DNA of 64,000 nucleotides, from positions 65,782-129,781 of the forward strand of contig CAJTOO010000001.1 in NCBI GenBank assembly GCA_910577735.1, given 5' to 3'. Every line of letters begins with the position of its first letter. Within the stretch, counting starts at the first letter, position 1. The notes under the pieces are model-generated. The model did not search any database. It was not told the DNA's origin and saw only the letters and a list, made by a program, of their open reading frames with translations. The position numbers were made by a program, and so were the translations under genes. Below are positions 51,227 to 60,906 of the stretch, piece by piece. This DNA is from an uncultured Lachnospiraceae bacterium. Its GTDB lineage: Bacteria; Bacillota; Clostridia; Lachnospirales; Lachnospiraceae.

Positions 51227-51847
51227 TTACTGAACTACCGCAACCATACTGTGTCTGACCACACTGTCCCGGTAGGTATAACCCTTTTGAAGTTCCTGTG
51301 CAATTACACCAGATGCAAACTCTTCGCTCTCCACCTGCATCACCGCATTATGAAACTCAGGATCAAACTCCTCGCCCAGTGCCGGAATAGGCTTTACTTC
51401 CATATTTTCAAGTTCCGTCATGAGCTGTTTATAGATCATCTGCATGCCCTGTGAAAATCCACTGTCTTTCTCTTCTTCCGGAACGCTCGCAAGACCTCTC
51501 TCAAAATTATCGACTACCGGAAGTATCTTCTCTATCACACTCTTTGCGCCGGTCTCAAACATCGCCGTTTTTTCTTTCTCCGTCCGTTTGCGGAAATTCT
51601 CAAACTCTGCCATCTGACGCTTTACCCGGTCCTCAAGTTCTTCTATTTTCTCCTTCAAAGCATCCTGCTTTTTGTCTGCCTTCTCTTTTTTCTTTTTCTC
51701 CTTTTTCTCTTCTTTGGAGATCTCCTTATCCTGCCGGCTCTCGTCCTCTTTCACAACTTCTTTCTCTGCCGCCTCGATTACCTGCTCTTCATCGGGATTT
51801 TCTGTTGTCAGGTTTTCTTCCTGCATCTTATCTTTTTCCTCTGCCAC
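51227..51847 (-). CDS. grpE: Nucleotide exchange factor GrpE
   Basis: About 206 residues from a GTG at 51847, nine bases after AAAGGA; an ATG three codons earlier is too close to that site. The N-terminal third is charged, with Glu and Lys runs and no fold; the middle forms the long dimeric helix (ELEDRVKRQMAEFENFRKRT), and the beta wing ends LQKGYTYRDSVVRHSMVAV. It exchanges ADP on DnaK. It lies between hrcA and dnaK. Confidence 0.96.
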   Translation of the reverse strand: MAEEKDKMQEENLTTENPDEEQVIEAAEKEVVKEDESRQDKEISKEEKKEKKKKEKADKKQDALKEKIEELEDRVKRQMAEFENFRKRTEKEKTAMFETGAKSVIEKILPVVDNFERGLASVPEEEKDSGFSQGMQMIYKQLMTELENMEVKPIPALGEEFDPEFHNAVMQVESEEFASGVIAQELQKGYTYRDSVVRHSMVAVVQ

Positions 51848-51880
51848 GCTTTTCATTCCTTTCTGTCAAACCAACCTGTG

Positions 51881-52909
51881 TCAGTTGTTCTTATATAAAT
51901 CATCCAGCTGATTCTTTAACAGCTTCAGATTGCTCACTACCTTTTCATAATCCATTCTCTTAGGACCAATGATGCCGATGGTGCCCTTCATGCCCTCATC
52001 CAGTTCATAAGTGGCTGTTACGATACTACAGTCTTTCATCCCCGCCACTGGTGTCTCACTGCCGATATAAACCTGAATACCGGTGTTGTTCTCATCCGCA
52101 AGATTATCCTGCACAAGCTCACTGAGCAGCTGTTTCTCCTCGAAGGTGGTTATGAGCTCACTGGCCCGCTCGTGATCCGCAAGCTCAGGATACTTGAAAA
52201 AGTTCTTGGCGCCGCTCGTATAAATCTCCAGATCCTCATCTGCCTGTATGGCCTCTGCCACAGCATCAATGACGTCTGCCACAATCTCACTGTGAATACC
52301 AGCCTGCTGCTTCATCGCTGCAATCATGCCCAGATTAATCTCTTCCAGAGACAGGCCGTTCAGATGTGTATTGAGAAGGATATTCAGCTTTAAAAGCGTC
52401 TCATCTCCCAATCTTTCCGCCACTTTCAGTATGCTGTTCTTGATCACATTGCCTTCCACCACGATCACCGCCAGAATCTGATTGGCATCTACCCGGGATA
52501 ACTGGATGAACTTCAGCTTATTGCGGTGATACTGAGGCGCGGAAATCATGGCCGCATACTCCGTGTTATTGGCCAACACCTTCGCTGCACGCTTCAGGAG
52601 ATGATCCATCTTATCTTCTTTCTCAAGAAGCATCTCCTTCATCTCTTCCACTTCCCTTTCCTTCTCCTCCATCATCCTGTCTACATACAGGCGATATCCT
52701 CTATCGGAAGGAATCCTGCCTGCGGAAGTATGAGGCTGCAGGATGTATCCCAGTTCTTCCAGATCTGCCATCTCATTTCGGATAGTGGCAGAACTTAGGT
52801 TTAAATCGGTATACTTAGAGATTGTGCGGCTTCCCACCGGCTCCCCTGTCTCTAAGTAATTACGAATGATGGCTTGCAATATTATATATTTTCTTTCATC
52901 TAACTGCAT
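51881..52909 (-). CDS. hrcA: Heat-inducible transcription repressor HrcA
   Basis: About 342 residues from the ATG at 52909 (AGGAG upstream). An N-terminal winged helix (LDERKYIILQAIIRNYLETG, then SSATIRNEMADLEELGYI) is followed by the effector domain with GIIGPKRMDYEKVV near the end. HrcA binds CIRCE elements and needs GroEL for activity. A perfect CIRCE lies 17 bases upstream of its start, so the operon is self-controlled. Confidence 0.97.
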   Translation of the reverse strand: MQLDERKYIILQAIIRNYLETGEPVGSRTISKYTDLNLSSATIRNEMADLEELGYILQPHTSAGRIPSDRGYRLYVDRMMEEKEREVEEMKEMLLEKEDKMDHLLKRAAKVLANNTEYAAMISAPQYHRNKLKFIQLSRVDANQILAVIVVEGNVIKNSILKVAERLGDETLLKLNILLNTHLNGLSLEEINLGMIAAMKQQAGIHSEIVADVIDAVAEAIQADEDLEIYTSGAKNFFKYPELADHERASELITTFEEKQLLSELVQDNLADENNTGIQVYIGSETPVAGMKDCSIVTATYELDEGMKGTIGIIGPKRMDYEKVVSNLKLLKNQLDDLYKNN

Positions 52910-52925
52910 ACCATTTCTCCTATTG

Positions 52926-52952
52926 TTAGCACTCAATTCATTAGAGTGCTAA
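52926..52952. promoter_or_regulatory. CIRCE operator
   Basis: TTAGCACTC-N9-GAGTGCTAA, an exact match to the CIRCE consensus, between the hrcA promoter and its ATG. Confidence 0.98.
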
Positions 52953-52966
52953 CACCTTCTAGTAGT

Positions 52967-52995
52967 AAGTTATCACTTAAGATTTTCATTGTCAA
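52967..52995 (-). promoter_or_regulatory. Promoter of the hrcA-grpE-dnaK-dnaJ operon
   Basis: TTGACA (52990-52995), 17 bases, TAACTT (52967-52972) on the minus strand, just upstream of the CIRCE. Confidence 0.75.
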
Positions 52996-53033
52996 CATCT
53001 GTATACAAAAAAATTATTAAAAAAATATAAAAG

Positions 53034-53073
53034 AAAAAAGCAGTTAATTTAAAGTATCCTCAAATTAGCTGCT
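53034..53073 (-). terminator. Terminator of the histone-like gene
   Basis: On the minus strand GCAGCTAATTT pairs with AAATTAACTGC (one bulge) and is followed by TTTTTTC. Confidence 0.8.
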
Positions 53074-53120
53074 CACATTCCTTTTCCTTACCTGTTTACA
53101 AACATTTCGCTGAAATCTTA

Positions 53121-53567
53121 TCAGATTCCGAAGCTGCCCTTTACTTCACCGTTGATCACGTAGTAAACAACGCTCTCCTCAGGCTTAACATACAGCTCAA
53201 CAGACTTGAAATCACCGGCTTTCTGATTGAGATCGTATTTCCATACATCCTTGGCAATCTTCACAAAATCTTCTGCTGTATAGGACTTCTCCGCAAACTG
53301 TACATGTACTGTCTCTTTCACTGCTGTCTTCTTAGCTGCCGCCGGTGCCTTCTTTGCCGTCTCTTTCTTAGCTGCAGTCTTCTTCGCCGCGGTCTTTCTG
53401 GTTGTGGTCTTCTTCGCTGCTGCCTTTTTAGGCTCCGCTGCGGTTTCTGTCTTTGCTACAGATGCTGCTGTTGTTGTCGTTTCCTGTGCTGTCTTTGTAT
53501 CTGCGGCTTTGGCGGCTGCTGTCTTCGCCACCGGTTTAGCGTTTGCTGTTTTCTTAGTGTCTGCCAT
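53121..53567 (-). CDS. Histone H1-like Ala/Lys-rich protein with DUF6465 domain
   Basis: About 148 residues from the ATG at 53567 (AAGGAG upstream). Residues 1-85 are low-complexity repeats of Ala, Lys and Thr (KKAAAKKTTTRKTAAKKTAA), like eukaryotic H1 tails; residues 86-148 form a small compact domain with VQFAEKSYTAEDFVKIAKDV and VVYYVINGEVKGSFGI, matching DUF6465. The tail should bind DNA or other polyanions; the domain's role is unknown. It stands alone between its own promoter and terminator, next to the heat-shock operon. Confidence 0.85.
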   Translation of the reverse strand: MADTKKTANAKPVAKTAAAKAADTKTAQETTTTAASVAKTETAAEPKKAAAKKTTTRKTAAKKTAAKKETAKKAPAAAKKTAVKETVHVQFAEKSYTAEDFVKIAKDVWKYDLNQKAGDFKSVELYVKPEESVVYYVINGEVKGSFGI

Positions 53568-53671
53568 GAATAATCTCCTTCCCCATCTTTGGCTCTTTGA
53601 ACGCTGCACGTTCCATTTCTGACTCTTTCATAATACCCTAAAATCCAATTACACCTTTGGACCATATGAAA

Positions 53672-53700
53672 ATTCTAGCGCAATCCCAATGCACTGTCAA
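53672..53700 (-). promoter_or_regulatory. Promoter of the histone-like gene
   Basis: TTGACA (53695-53700), 17 bases, TAGAAT (53672-53677) on the minus strand, near consensus. The leader is about 100 bases long and contains small inverted repeats. Confidence 0.8.
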
Positions 53701-53787
53701 CTAACAAACTGTAACAAATAGTTACTTTCTGTCTCATTATATTATACGAAATGACATAAAAACACATTCTTTCGGGCGGTCAACGTC

Positions 53788-54618
53788 CTATTTCAGCATA
53801 AAATACCCCAGCACTGCCGCCCCAAGCGCAATGCGGTACCAGCCAAATACTTTGAAATCATGTTTCTTGATATAACCCATCAAAAAGCGAATCACAAACA
53901 CGGATACTAAGAATGCAACCACCATGCCTACCAGTAAGATAATCGTCTCTGCACTTGTAATCGGCCCCTCAAATTTCAGAACTTTAAGGAGACTTGCTCC
54001 CAGCATAACAGGAATCGCTAAGAAGAAAGTAAACTCCGCCGCCACAGTTCTGGATACACCGATCAGGAGCGCTCCCACAATCGTGGCGCCAGAGCGTGAG
54101 GTTCCCGGAAATACAGCCGCAAGAAGCTGGAAGATACCAATCAGAAACGCAGTCTGATAGGTAATCTGATGCAATTCCGTGATTTTCGGCACAGCATTCT
54201 TATTCCTGTTTTCAATTACGATAAATGCAATACCAAACACAATCAGGGCAATCGCCACACACCAGGGATTATAGAAAAGCGCATCCAGCACATCATCAAA
54301 GGCAAGCCCTATCACCGCTGCCGGAATACAGGCAGCCAGAATCTCAAACCATAGCACGAAAATATCTTTGCGCACCACCGGTTTCTCCTTAAACTGAAAA
54401 GGAAATATCTTATTCCAGAACAACAATACCACTGCAAGGATTGCCCCCAGCTGGATGACAACCAGAAACATTTCCCAGAATTCCGGGCTCACATCAAGCG
54501 TCACGAACTCATTAAACAAAATCATATGCCCCGTACTGCTGATGGGAAGCCACTCCGTGATACCTTCCACGATACCAAATAACACCGCCTTTAAAATTTC
54601 CATGATGTCCATATTCAT
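53788..54618 (-). CDS. uppP: Undecaprenyl-diphosphate phosphatase
   Basis: About 276 residues from an ATG at 54618 (GAAAGG upstream); a GTG at 54636 and an ATG at 54612 are alternatives. A polytopic membrane enzyme of the BacA/UppP family with EGITEWLPISSTGH near the start and PGTSRSG near residue 170, the two active-site regions. It recycles undecaprenyl diphosphate to the lipid carrier for cell-wall synthesis and can give bacitracin tolerance. It follows the patatin gene by about 20 bases. Confidence 0.96.
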   Translation of the reverse strand: MNMDIMEILKAVLFGIVEGITEWLPISSTGHMILFNEFVTLDVSPEFWEMFLVVIQLGAILAVVLLFWNKIFPFQFKEKPVVRKDIFVLWFEILAACIPAAVIGLAFDDVLDALFYNPWCVAIALIVFGIAFIVIENRNKNAVPKITELHQITYQTAFLIGIFQLLAAVFPGTSRSGATIVGALLIGVSRTVAAEFTFFLAIPVMLGASLLKVLKFEGPITSAETIILLVGMVVAFLVSVFVIRFLMGYIKKHDFKVFGWYRIALGAAVLGYFMLK

Positions 54619-54639
54619 ACTCATACCTTTCTGCACTAT

Positions 54640-55494
54640 TTATGCTCTCTCCAGATATTCCAACAGATCCAGGTAACAATCCTCTGCATCCCGATACCCT
54701 TCCTCATAAAGTGCCGTCAATCTTTCCTTGTCCATTTCCACTCTGCCCACCTTACTGGCGCGTTTGGGCCTGATAACAAAGACTTCCCCGTTCTCTGCCT
54801 TCTCCTCGATGTACTGTACCGTATTATTATAGGAAAGATGCCTCTCCCTCATCAGTTCATAAACCTTTGGATAACGCAGATATTTCGCCCGGACAGCTGC
54901 CAGTTCCGGTCCCGCCGGCTTCCTGACGTAACCCTCCTCCTTAGTCATAACAACCACATTCTTCCCATTGCCATCCCGGATGGACTGTCTGATGGGAATA
55001 GAATCGGAAATACCGCCGTCCAGATATAGTTCACCGTTTATCTTTACATTCCGGGATACCAGCGGCATGGAGCTGGAAGCCCGCACCGCGATAATGTCCC
55101 TGTGCATATCCTGAAGCGGCAGGTAAGCCGGCTCTCCTGTGCGAATGTTGGTAGCCACTGCGTACGCCCTGCCCTCATATTTTGCAAAAGCCTCAAAGTC
55201 GTACGGATCCAGATAATCCGGTATCAACCCATAGCACATATCCACACCAAAGAGATCACCGGTTCTTAAAAGACTCACCGGACCACAATACTGTTTCATA
55301 CCCAGATAATTGACGCTGACGCGGTATGCCCTTCCCTTCTGCCCCGACAAATAGCTGCACAGATGGCAGGCCCCCGCCGACACGCCATAACAGTCAGAAA
55401 AGAAAATGTCCTTCTCCATAAAAAAATCCAGCACACCGGCAGTATAAATTCCCTTCATACCGCCGCCTTCCAAAATAAGCCCTGCCTGATACAT
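54640..55494 (-). CDS. Patatin-like phospholipase
   Basis: About 284 residues from the ATG at 55494, preceded by GGAGGGAATT. Marks of the family: oxyanion loop LEGGGMKGIYTAG, catalytic Ser in YGVSAGACH, and catalytic Asp in YLDGGISDSIP. These enzymes form a Ser-Asp dyad and hydrolyse acyl esters of lipids. No signal peptide or membrane segment is seen, so it is cytoplasmic or membrane-associated. The physiological lipid is unknown. It is co-oriented with uppP and may share its transcript. A hairpin lies in its leader. Confidence 0.9.
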   Translation of the reverse strand: MYQAGLILEGGGMKGIYTAGVLDFFMEKDIFFSDCYGVSAGACHLCSYLSGQKGRAYRVSVNYLGMKQYCGPVSLLRTGDLFGVDMCYGLIPDYLDPYDFEAFAKYEGRAYAVATNIRTGEPAYLPLQDMHRDIIAVRASSSMPLVSRNVKINGELYLDGGISDSIPIRQSIRDGNGKNVVVMTKEEGYVRKPAGPELAAVRAKYLRYPKVYELMRERHLSYNNTVQYIEEKAENGEVFVIRPKRASKVGRVEMDKERLTALYEEGYRDAEDCYLDLLEYLERA

Positions 55495-55521
55495 AATTCC
55501 CTCCAAATTTACACTCTGTGC

Positions 55522-55550
55522 GGAGAATGCCTGTTTTTTCGGTATTCTCC
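55522..55550. repeat. Hairpin in the patatin gene leader
   Basis: GGAGAATGCC and GGTATTCTCC pair with one wobble around a 9-base T-rich loop. It lies about 30 bases upstream of the patatin ATG. Confidence 0.55.
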
Positions 55551-55551
55551 C

Positions 55552-55618
55552 ATGCGAAACTCAGTACTTCTTGGCGTCTCGTCCTATGGCGAGACGTCTT
55601 TAGAAGTACTTTTCGCAT
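55552..55618. terminator. Three-part long hairpin after the aminotransferase gene
   Basis: Nested arms pair in three blocks: ATGCGAAA/TTTCGCAT, AGTACTTCT/AGAAGTACT and CGTCTCG/CGAGACG, with small internal loops, giving 24 base pairs. It starts 9 bases after the aminotransferase stop. It is longer than an ordinary terminator and has no T tract on the minus strand. Confidence 0.6.
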
Positions 55619-55626
55619 TTCTCACA

Positions 55627-56811
55627 CTAATATTCCGCTTTCACAAATTTCCGGAAAGCTTCCAGTGACCGCTCTACCTTTTCCGTATCAATACAGTATG
55701 CCAGCCGGAAATAGCCTTTCACACCGAAGCTGTCACTGGGCACCACAACCAGGTCGTATTTCTTCGCCTTCTCACTAAAGGCCACCGCGTCTTCTTCCAA
55801 CGCTTTCGGGAAAATATAAAATGTCCCGCCGGGCTTACTGCACGCAAAGCCAAGATTCGTCAGTTCTTTATATAATATGTTCATGTTCGTCTCATAGACC
55901 GATAAATCCGCTGTCAGATCAAGCACCTCAGCCACTGCCAGCTGAATGATGGACGGCGGACAATTGTGCCCTGTTCCTCTGGAAATCTGGCTGCACATGA
56001 CACTGATAATATCAGCATCCGTGCAAGCCGGATTCACGGCCACATAACCAATCCGCTCACCCGGCAAGGATAAAGACTTCGAGAAAGAATAGCAGGACAG
56101 CGTATTATCATAGAATTTAGAAGGATAAGGCGCATCCACACCCGCAAACACAATCTCCCTGTACGGTTCATCTGAAATCAAGAAAATATCATGGCCATAC
56201 TGTTTTTCCTTTTCCCGCATGATCCGTGCCATCTCCTGCATGGTCTGTGCAGAATAGACCATACCGGACGGGTTGTTGGGGGTATTGATGAGCACCGCCA
56301 TCACCTTTTCGGTCAGCATCTGCTCAAAGGCATCAAAATCAATCTGAAAACTCTCCGTGTCTGCCGGCACCACTTTCAGCTTTGCCCCCGTAAGGTTAAT
56401 ATACGGCGCATATTCCGGAAAATAAGGTGCTATTGTCAGAATCTCATCACCAGGTTCTGCTACACAGCGCACCGCATGAGCGATGGCCCCCGCCGCACCT
56501 GTGGTCATAAAAATATGATTCCCGGTATAATTCATGCCAAATCTCCGGTTCAGGGAAGCGGCCACCTTATCTCTCACCGCAGGAATCCCCAGACTCTGGC
56601 TGTAACCGTGAAGCTCCATGGGATTTCTCTCCTGCAGCATCCTGATCATGGTGTCCGTAAAAGCCTGCGGCACGGGTACGGAAGGGTTGCCCAGACTGTA
56701 ATCAAACACATTCTCATACCCGATCTCCTTCCCCCTCTGCGTGGCAAACTCAGACAACTGCCGGATTACCGATTTTCCCTGTAACATGTCCTTATATTTC
56801 TGTACAATCAT
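55627..56811 (-). CDS. Class I/II PLP-dependent aminotransferase
   Basis: A 394-residue fold-type I aminotransferase. NTPNNPSG and SDEPYREIVF mark the cofactor pocket, and the PLP lysine is in SFSKSLSLPGERIGY. An aspartate aminotransferase-like activity is the most likely, but branched-chain or aromatic substrates cannot be excluded. It lies 51 bases downstream of the GH36 gene on the same strand and is followed by a large hairpin. No pathway partners are near. Confidence 0.9.
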   Translation of the reverse strand: MIVQKYKDMLQGKSVIRQLSEFATQRGKEIGYENVFDYSLGNPSVPVPQAFTDTMIRMLQERNPMELHGYSQSLGIPAVRDKVAASLNRRFGMNYTGNHIFMTTGAAGAIAHAVRCVAEPGDEILTIAPYFPEYAPYINLTGAKLKVVPADTESFQIDFDAFEQMLTEKVMAVLINTPNNPSGMVYSAQTMQEMARIMREKEKQYGHDIFLISDEPYREIVFAGVDAPYPSKFYDNTLSCYSFSKSLSLPGERIGYVAVNPACTDADIISVMCSQISRGTGHNCPPSIIQLAVAEVLDLTADLSVYETNMNILYKELTNLGFACSKPGGTFYIFPKALEEDAVAFSEKAKKYDLVVVPSDSFGVKGYFRLAYCIDTEKVERSLEAFRKFVKAEY

Positions 56812-56862
56812 ACTATTGTGTCCTTTCCTGTTTCTCTATCCCAAAGTTCCATTATCCTGTCT

Positions 56863-59072
56863 CTATATCGCCCTCAGATGCAGAAGTCTGCCCTGGAAAT
56901 CGTCAAAGATAGGCGGTATATTCATGCCTGCATAATGCAGTGTATCTCCGCGGTACTGTGTCTGTTCCATCTCCGGCCAGTCCTGTGTATTCTCAATCAC
57001 ATAGACTCTGTCCGGATCCAATCCGGGAATATGGATTCGTCTGCTGTGTACATTGGGCCTGTTCAACACCTGAATATAAGTAACAAGCGCCTCGCTCTTG
57101 TCCTTGGCAACTACTTCATAGCAATCATAATAATGGTTCTGCGCATAATGTGCAATGCGGTAATAATCCCCCTGACGGACTAAATCGTTATACTTATGAT
57201 ACATAGCCACCTGTTCGGGAATCTGATTGCGGTCTGCCTCCGGAATCTTTGTCACGTCCAGCTCGTAACCAAAGGTACCAGCCAAAGCCACATACCCTCT
57301 TGTCTCAAAAGGCGTCACCCGGCCCACCGTATGATTGGGGCAGTCAGCCACATGCGCCCCCATCGTGGACAACGGATAAAGCAACGCCGTACCTGCCTGA
57401 ATAGATAATCTTTCTATCGCATCCGCATCATCAGAGCACCAGATCTGCGGGCTGTAATACAACATGCCCGGATCAAATCTGGCGCCGCCGCCGGAACAGT
57501 TTTCCAGAAGCAGATTCGGAAAATCACTGATCAGCCTCTCCTGCATCTCATAGAGCGCCAGCACCTGTCTGTGCAGCAGTTCCCCCTGCCTGTCCGCCGC
57601 AAGGCCATAACTTCCCAGATCACTAAGCGGTCTGTTCATATCCCATTTCACATACTCGATATTGGCACTGCGCAGCACTGCCGCTACCTGATCGTAAATA
57701 TAATCCCTGACTTCTTGCCGAGTCAGATCGAGTACATATTGATTCCTGCAAAGGCTTGCCGTCCTGCCGGGAATCTGAATGGCCCAGTCAGGATGCGCCC
57801 TGTACAGGTCAGAATCCGGCGAAATCATCTCCGGCTCAAACCAAATGCCGAACTTCATCCCCAGCTTATTGACCTCATCCACCAGATACTTTAATCCGCC
57901 GTCTACCTTCGTTTCGTTTACCTGCCAGTCTCCCAGACTGCTATTATCATCATCCCTGTGTCCAAACCAGCCATCATCCATCACCAGCATCTCTATGCCA
58001 AGTGCCGAAGCCTGTCTTGCAATCTCCAAAAGCTTCTGCGTATCAAAGTCAAAATAAGTAGCTTCCCAGTTATTGATTAATACCGGCCGCTTCCTATCCT
58101 TATAAATCCCCCGGATCAGGTGCTGACGATACAGATCATGAAAGTTTCTGGTCATGCCGCCGATGCCTTGTGCAGAATACATGCAGATGACCTCCGGCGC
58201 CTGAAAACTTTCTCCAGCTTCCAGTTTCCAGCAGAAATTATCCGGATGAATCCCCATCATTGCACGGATGAAACCAAACTGATCCGCCTCCATCTGCGCC
58301 AGGAAATTGCCGGAATAAACAAAGTTCATGGCATAAATCTCGCCCGTCTCCTCTGTGGTACTGCTCCTCTTCCATGCCACAAAAGGATGCTCCTGATGGC
58401 TCGATTCCCCGCGCACTGAACCTACGCTCTGCTTGCCTTTCATAATCGGACGGATCTGGATGCCACGCTCTCTGGCCCAGGAACCATGCAGCGTCATCAT
58501 CTCATAGTCCTCATTGTCCATGTCGATACAGGCAGATAACACCTTCGTCAGATATATGGCTTCGTCACCACCGTTGACGATCCTCACGCTTCTGGCAATG
58601 GCATCCGTATCCGCAAAGACACTGTAAGATAAAAGGACCTGCAGTTTCAGTACCTTATCCTCACAGGTAATCTCCAGCGTCTGGCAGACATCCTTATCTC
58701 CAAACGTTGCCGGCAGTCCTTCCAGCGGTTCCTTTCCGTCATAGATACGGTGGGACACATAAGTAAGTGACACTCCTGCATGTCCGCCCATGGTCCGTAC
58801 TGCCAGCGTGCCTTCCCTGTAATCACCCAGATTATTTCCTGAATACTCCATCGGAAACGTATCCATAAAACCTGTTCTCTCCCGATTGTTTTTAGATGGA
58901 ACAAAAGGCATCTCACCCGTCCGCATCAGATAGGCAAGATTATCCTCTGAAAGTTTCCTTCCATAATAAACATGTCCAGGAAATTCTCCTCATCCACAAT
59001 ACCAATGCAGTAACTGGTATGAGGCGTGTCCAGTTTAAAAATTCTGCTCTGCTCATGATAGGTAATCTTCAT
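56863..59072 (-). pseudogene. GH36 alpha-galactosidase with a single-base frameshift
   Basis: The gene should begin at the ATG at 59072 (MKITYHEQSRIFKL) and encode about 736 residues. At about 58978 one base is missing: the first frame reads DEENF and then drifts to a stop, while the next frame continues with GHVYYGRKLSEDNLAYLMRT and stays open to 56863. The downstream part is intact GH36: nucleophile Asp in YVKWDMNRPLSD and acid/base Asp in WCSDDADAIERL. GH36 enzymes release alpha-galactose from melibiose, raffinose and galactosylglycerols. It is either a recent pseudogene or a sequencing error. Translation from an ATG at 58926 would lack about 48 N-terminal residues and has no clear ribosome site. 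Confidence 0.85.
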
Positions 59073-59181
59073 TCCATTAAAATTCCTTTCTCCATATGAT
59101 CTATCCTCTTTATCCGCAGGAAATGTTCCACGATGCCTTTCTTTCATTTCACTGCGCTTTCTTTCCTCTGCCTAATTGACA

Positions 59182-60678
59182 TTACGTATCTTCCGCCCAG
59201 GCAAGGGCACATCTGACGGCCCGCTTCCACCCTTTGATAAGCTGCCTTCTGGTCTCCTCTTCCATGGATACCTCAAATTTTTTCCCAAGCTGCCAGTTGA
59301 CGCAGATTTCTTCTTTATCTTTCCAATACCCCACGGAAAGTCCTGCCAGGTAAGCCGCGCCCAGTGCCGTGGTCTCAATGCAGCTTGGCCGGTGTACAGC
59401 CTGTCCTGTAATATCTGCCTGAAACTGCATCAGGAAATCATTGGCGCTGGCACCGCCGTCCACTTTCAGTTCGCCTAAAGGAATACCGGCATCTTCTTCC
59501 ATAGCCTTTAATACATCCATGGACTGGTAAGCAACAGACTCCAACACCGCTCTGACAAAATGTTCCTTCTGACATCCCCTGGTGATACCCACCACAGTCC
59601 CCCGCGCATAGGGATTCCAGTAAGGTGTCCCCATCCCCACAAAGGCAGGCACCATATAGACGCCATTGGTATCCGGCACCCGCACGGCATACTTTTCGGA
59701 GTGCTGTGATATCTTCATCATCCGCATCTCATCCCGCATCCACTGCACAGCCGCTCCCGCCACAAACACACTGCCCTCCAAAGCATATTCCGGCCTGACA
59801 GAATCTCCTGCCGCAATCGTAGTCAGCAGACCGCTTCTGGAAGTAATGGCCTCCTGCCCCGTATTCATCAAAAGAAAACATCCGGTTCCATAGGTGTTCT
59901 TCACCTGCCCGGGCTGGAAACAGCACTGCCCGAACAACGCCGCCTGCTGGTCTCCCGCCGCCCCGGCAATGGGAATCGGCGCGCCAAAGATGCTGCTCTC
60001 GCTCATACCAAACACCGTGCCTGAAGGTTTCACTTCCGGCAGCATCTGCCGGGGAATCCGCAGGATGGAGAGCAGTTCCTCATCCCACTCCAGCGTGTGA
60101 ATATTATAAAGCATGGTTCGGGAAGCATTGGTATAATCCGTCACATGGGCCGCACCTTTCATCAGATTCCAGATAAGCCAGGTGTCCACCGTTCCGAATA
60201 ACAACTCTCCACGCTCGGCCCTTGCCCGCGCTCCTTCCACATGCTCTAGAATCCAGGCAATCTTGCTGCCCGAAAAATAGGCATCCGGCACAAGGCCGGT
60301 CTTTGCCCGTATCATCTCCGTATAACCCTGGTCTTTCAACCCGTCAATATACTCAGCCGTTCTCCGGCACTGCCATACGATTGCATTATATACCGGTTCC
60401 CCGCTCTCTTTATCCCATACGACAGTGGTCTCCCGCTGGTTCGTAATGCCGATTCCTGCAATCTGTGCAGCACTCACACCGATATTGGCCATAGCCTCAA
60501 TCGCCACCGCCAGCTGAGACGCCCAAATTTCACGCGGATTGTGCTCTACCCAGCCGGCCTGGGGATAAATCTGCGTAAATTCTTTCTGGGCCATACTGCA
60601 GATACTGCCATTTTGGTCAAACAATATACAGCGGGAACTGGTAGTTCCCTGATCTAGCGCCATAATATACTGCTGCAT
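59182..60678 (-). CDS. glpK: Glycerol kinase
   Basis: A 498-residue FGGY kinase of GlpK type: MALDQGTTSSRCILFDQ at the start, NAIVWQCRRTAEY for glycerol binding, AGAAGDQQAALFGQ and KNTYGTGCFLLMNTG for ATP, and KVDGGASANDFLMQFQAD. It makes glycerol 3-phosphate. It lies 110 bases upstream of the GH36 gene on the same strand; no glycerol facilitator or glycerol-phosphate dehydrogenase is next to it. GAGG precedes the ATG. Confidence 0.96.
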   Translation of the reverse strand: MQQYIMALDQGTTSSRCILFDQNGSICSMAQKEFTQIYPQAGWVEHNPREIWASQLAVAIEAMANIGVSAAQIAGIGITNQRETTVVWDKESGEPVYNAIVWQCRRTAEYIDGLKDQGYTEMIRAKTGLVPDAYFSGSKIAWILEHVEGARARAERGELLFGTVDTWLIWNLMKGAAHVTDYTNASRTMLYNIHTLEWDEELLSILRIPRQMLPEVKPSGTVFGMSESSIFGAPIPIAGAAGDQQAALFGQCCFQPGQVKNTYGTGCFLLMNTGQEAITSRSGLLTTIAAGDSVRPEYALEGSVFVAGAAVQWMRDEMRMMKISQHSEKYAVRVPDTNGVYMVPAFVGMGTPYWNPYARGTVVGITRGCQKEHFVRAVLESVAYQSMDVLKAMEEDAGIPLGELKVDGGASANDFLMQFQADITGQAVHRPSCIETTALGAAYLAGLSVGYWKDKEEICVNWQLGKKFEVSMEEETRRQLIKGWKRAVRCALAWAEDT

Positions 60679-60906
60679 TATTACCTCATTTCCGCGCTGT
60701 TTACCCAGACAGGGCTTCGGCGCATATGCATTGCCACTTAGTAATCTTATTAAGTATATAATATCCGGCCAGACTTCGTCTATAGTTATCCTTCCATGTT
60801 AATAAAAACGAAAATGTTTTCCATTTGTCTTCCAAAATTTATAAAACGTGATACAATGGACGGAGGTTCAACGGCCCATTTCAGAAATCAACAGGAGATA
60901 TCATAA

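Noticed and set aside
60780..60860. Possible promoter or cre site ahead of the AEC transporter gene
   Set aside because: The best -35/-10 spacing is 21 bases and the palindrome does not match the cre consensus.
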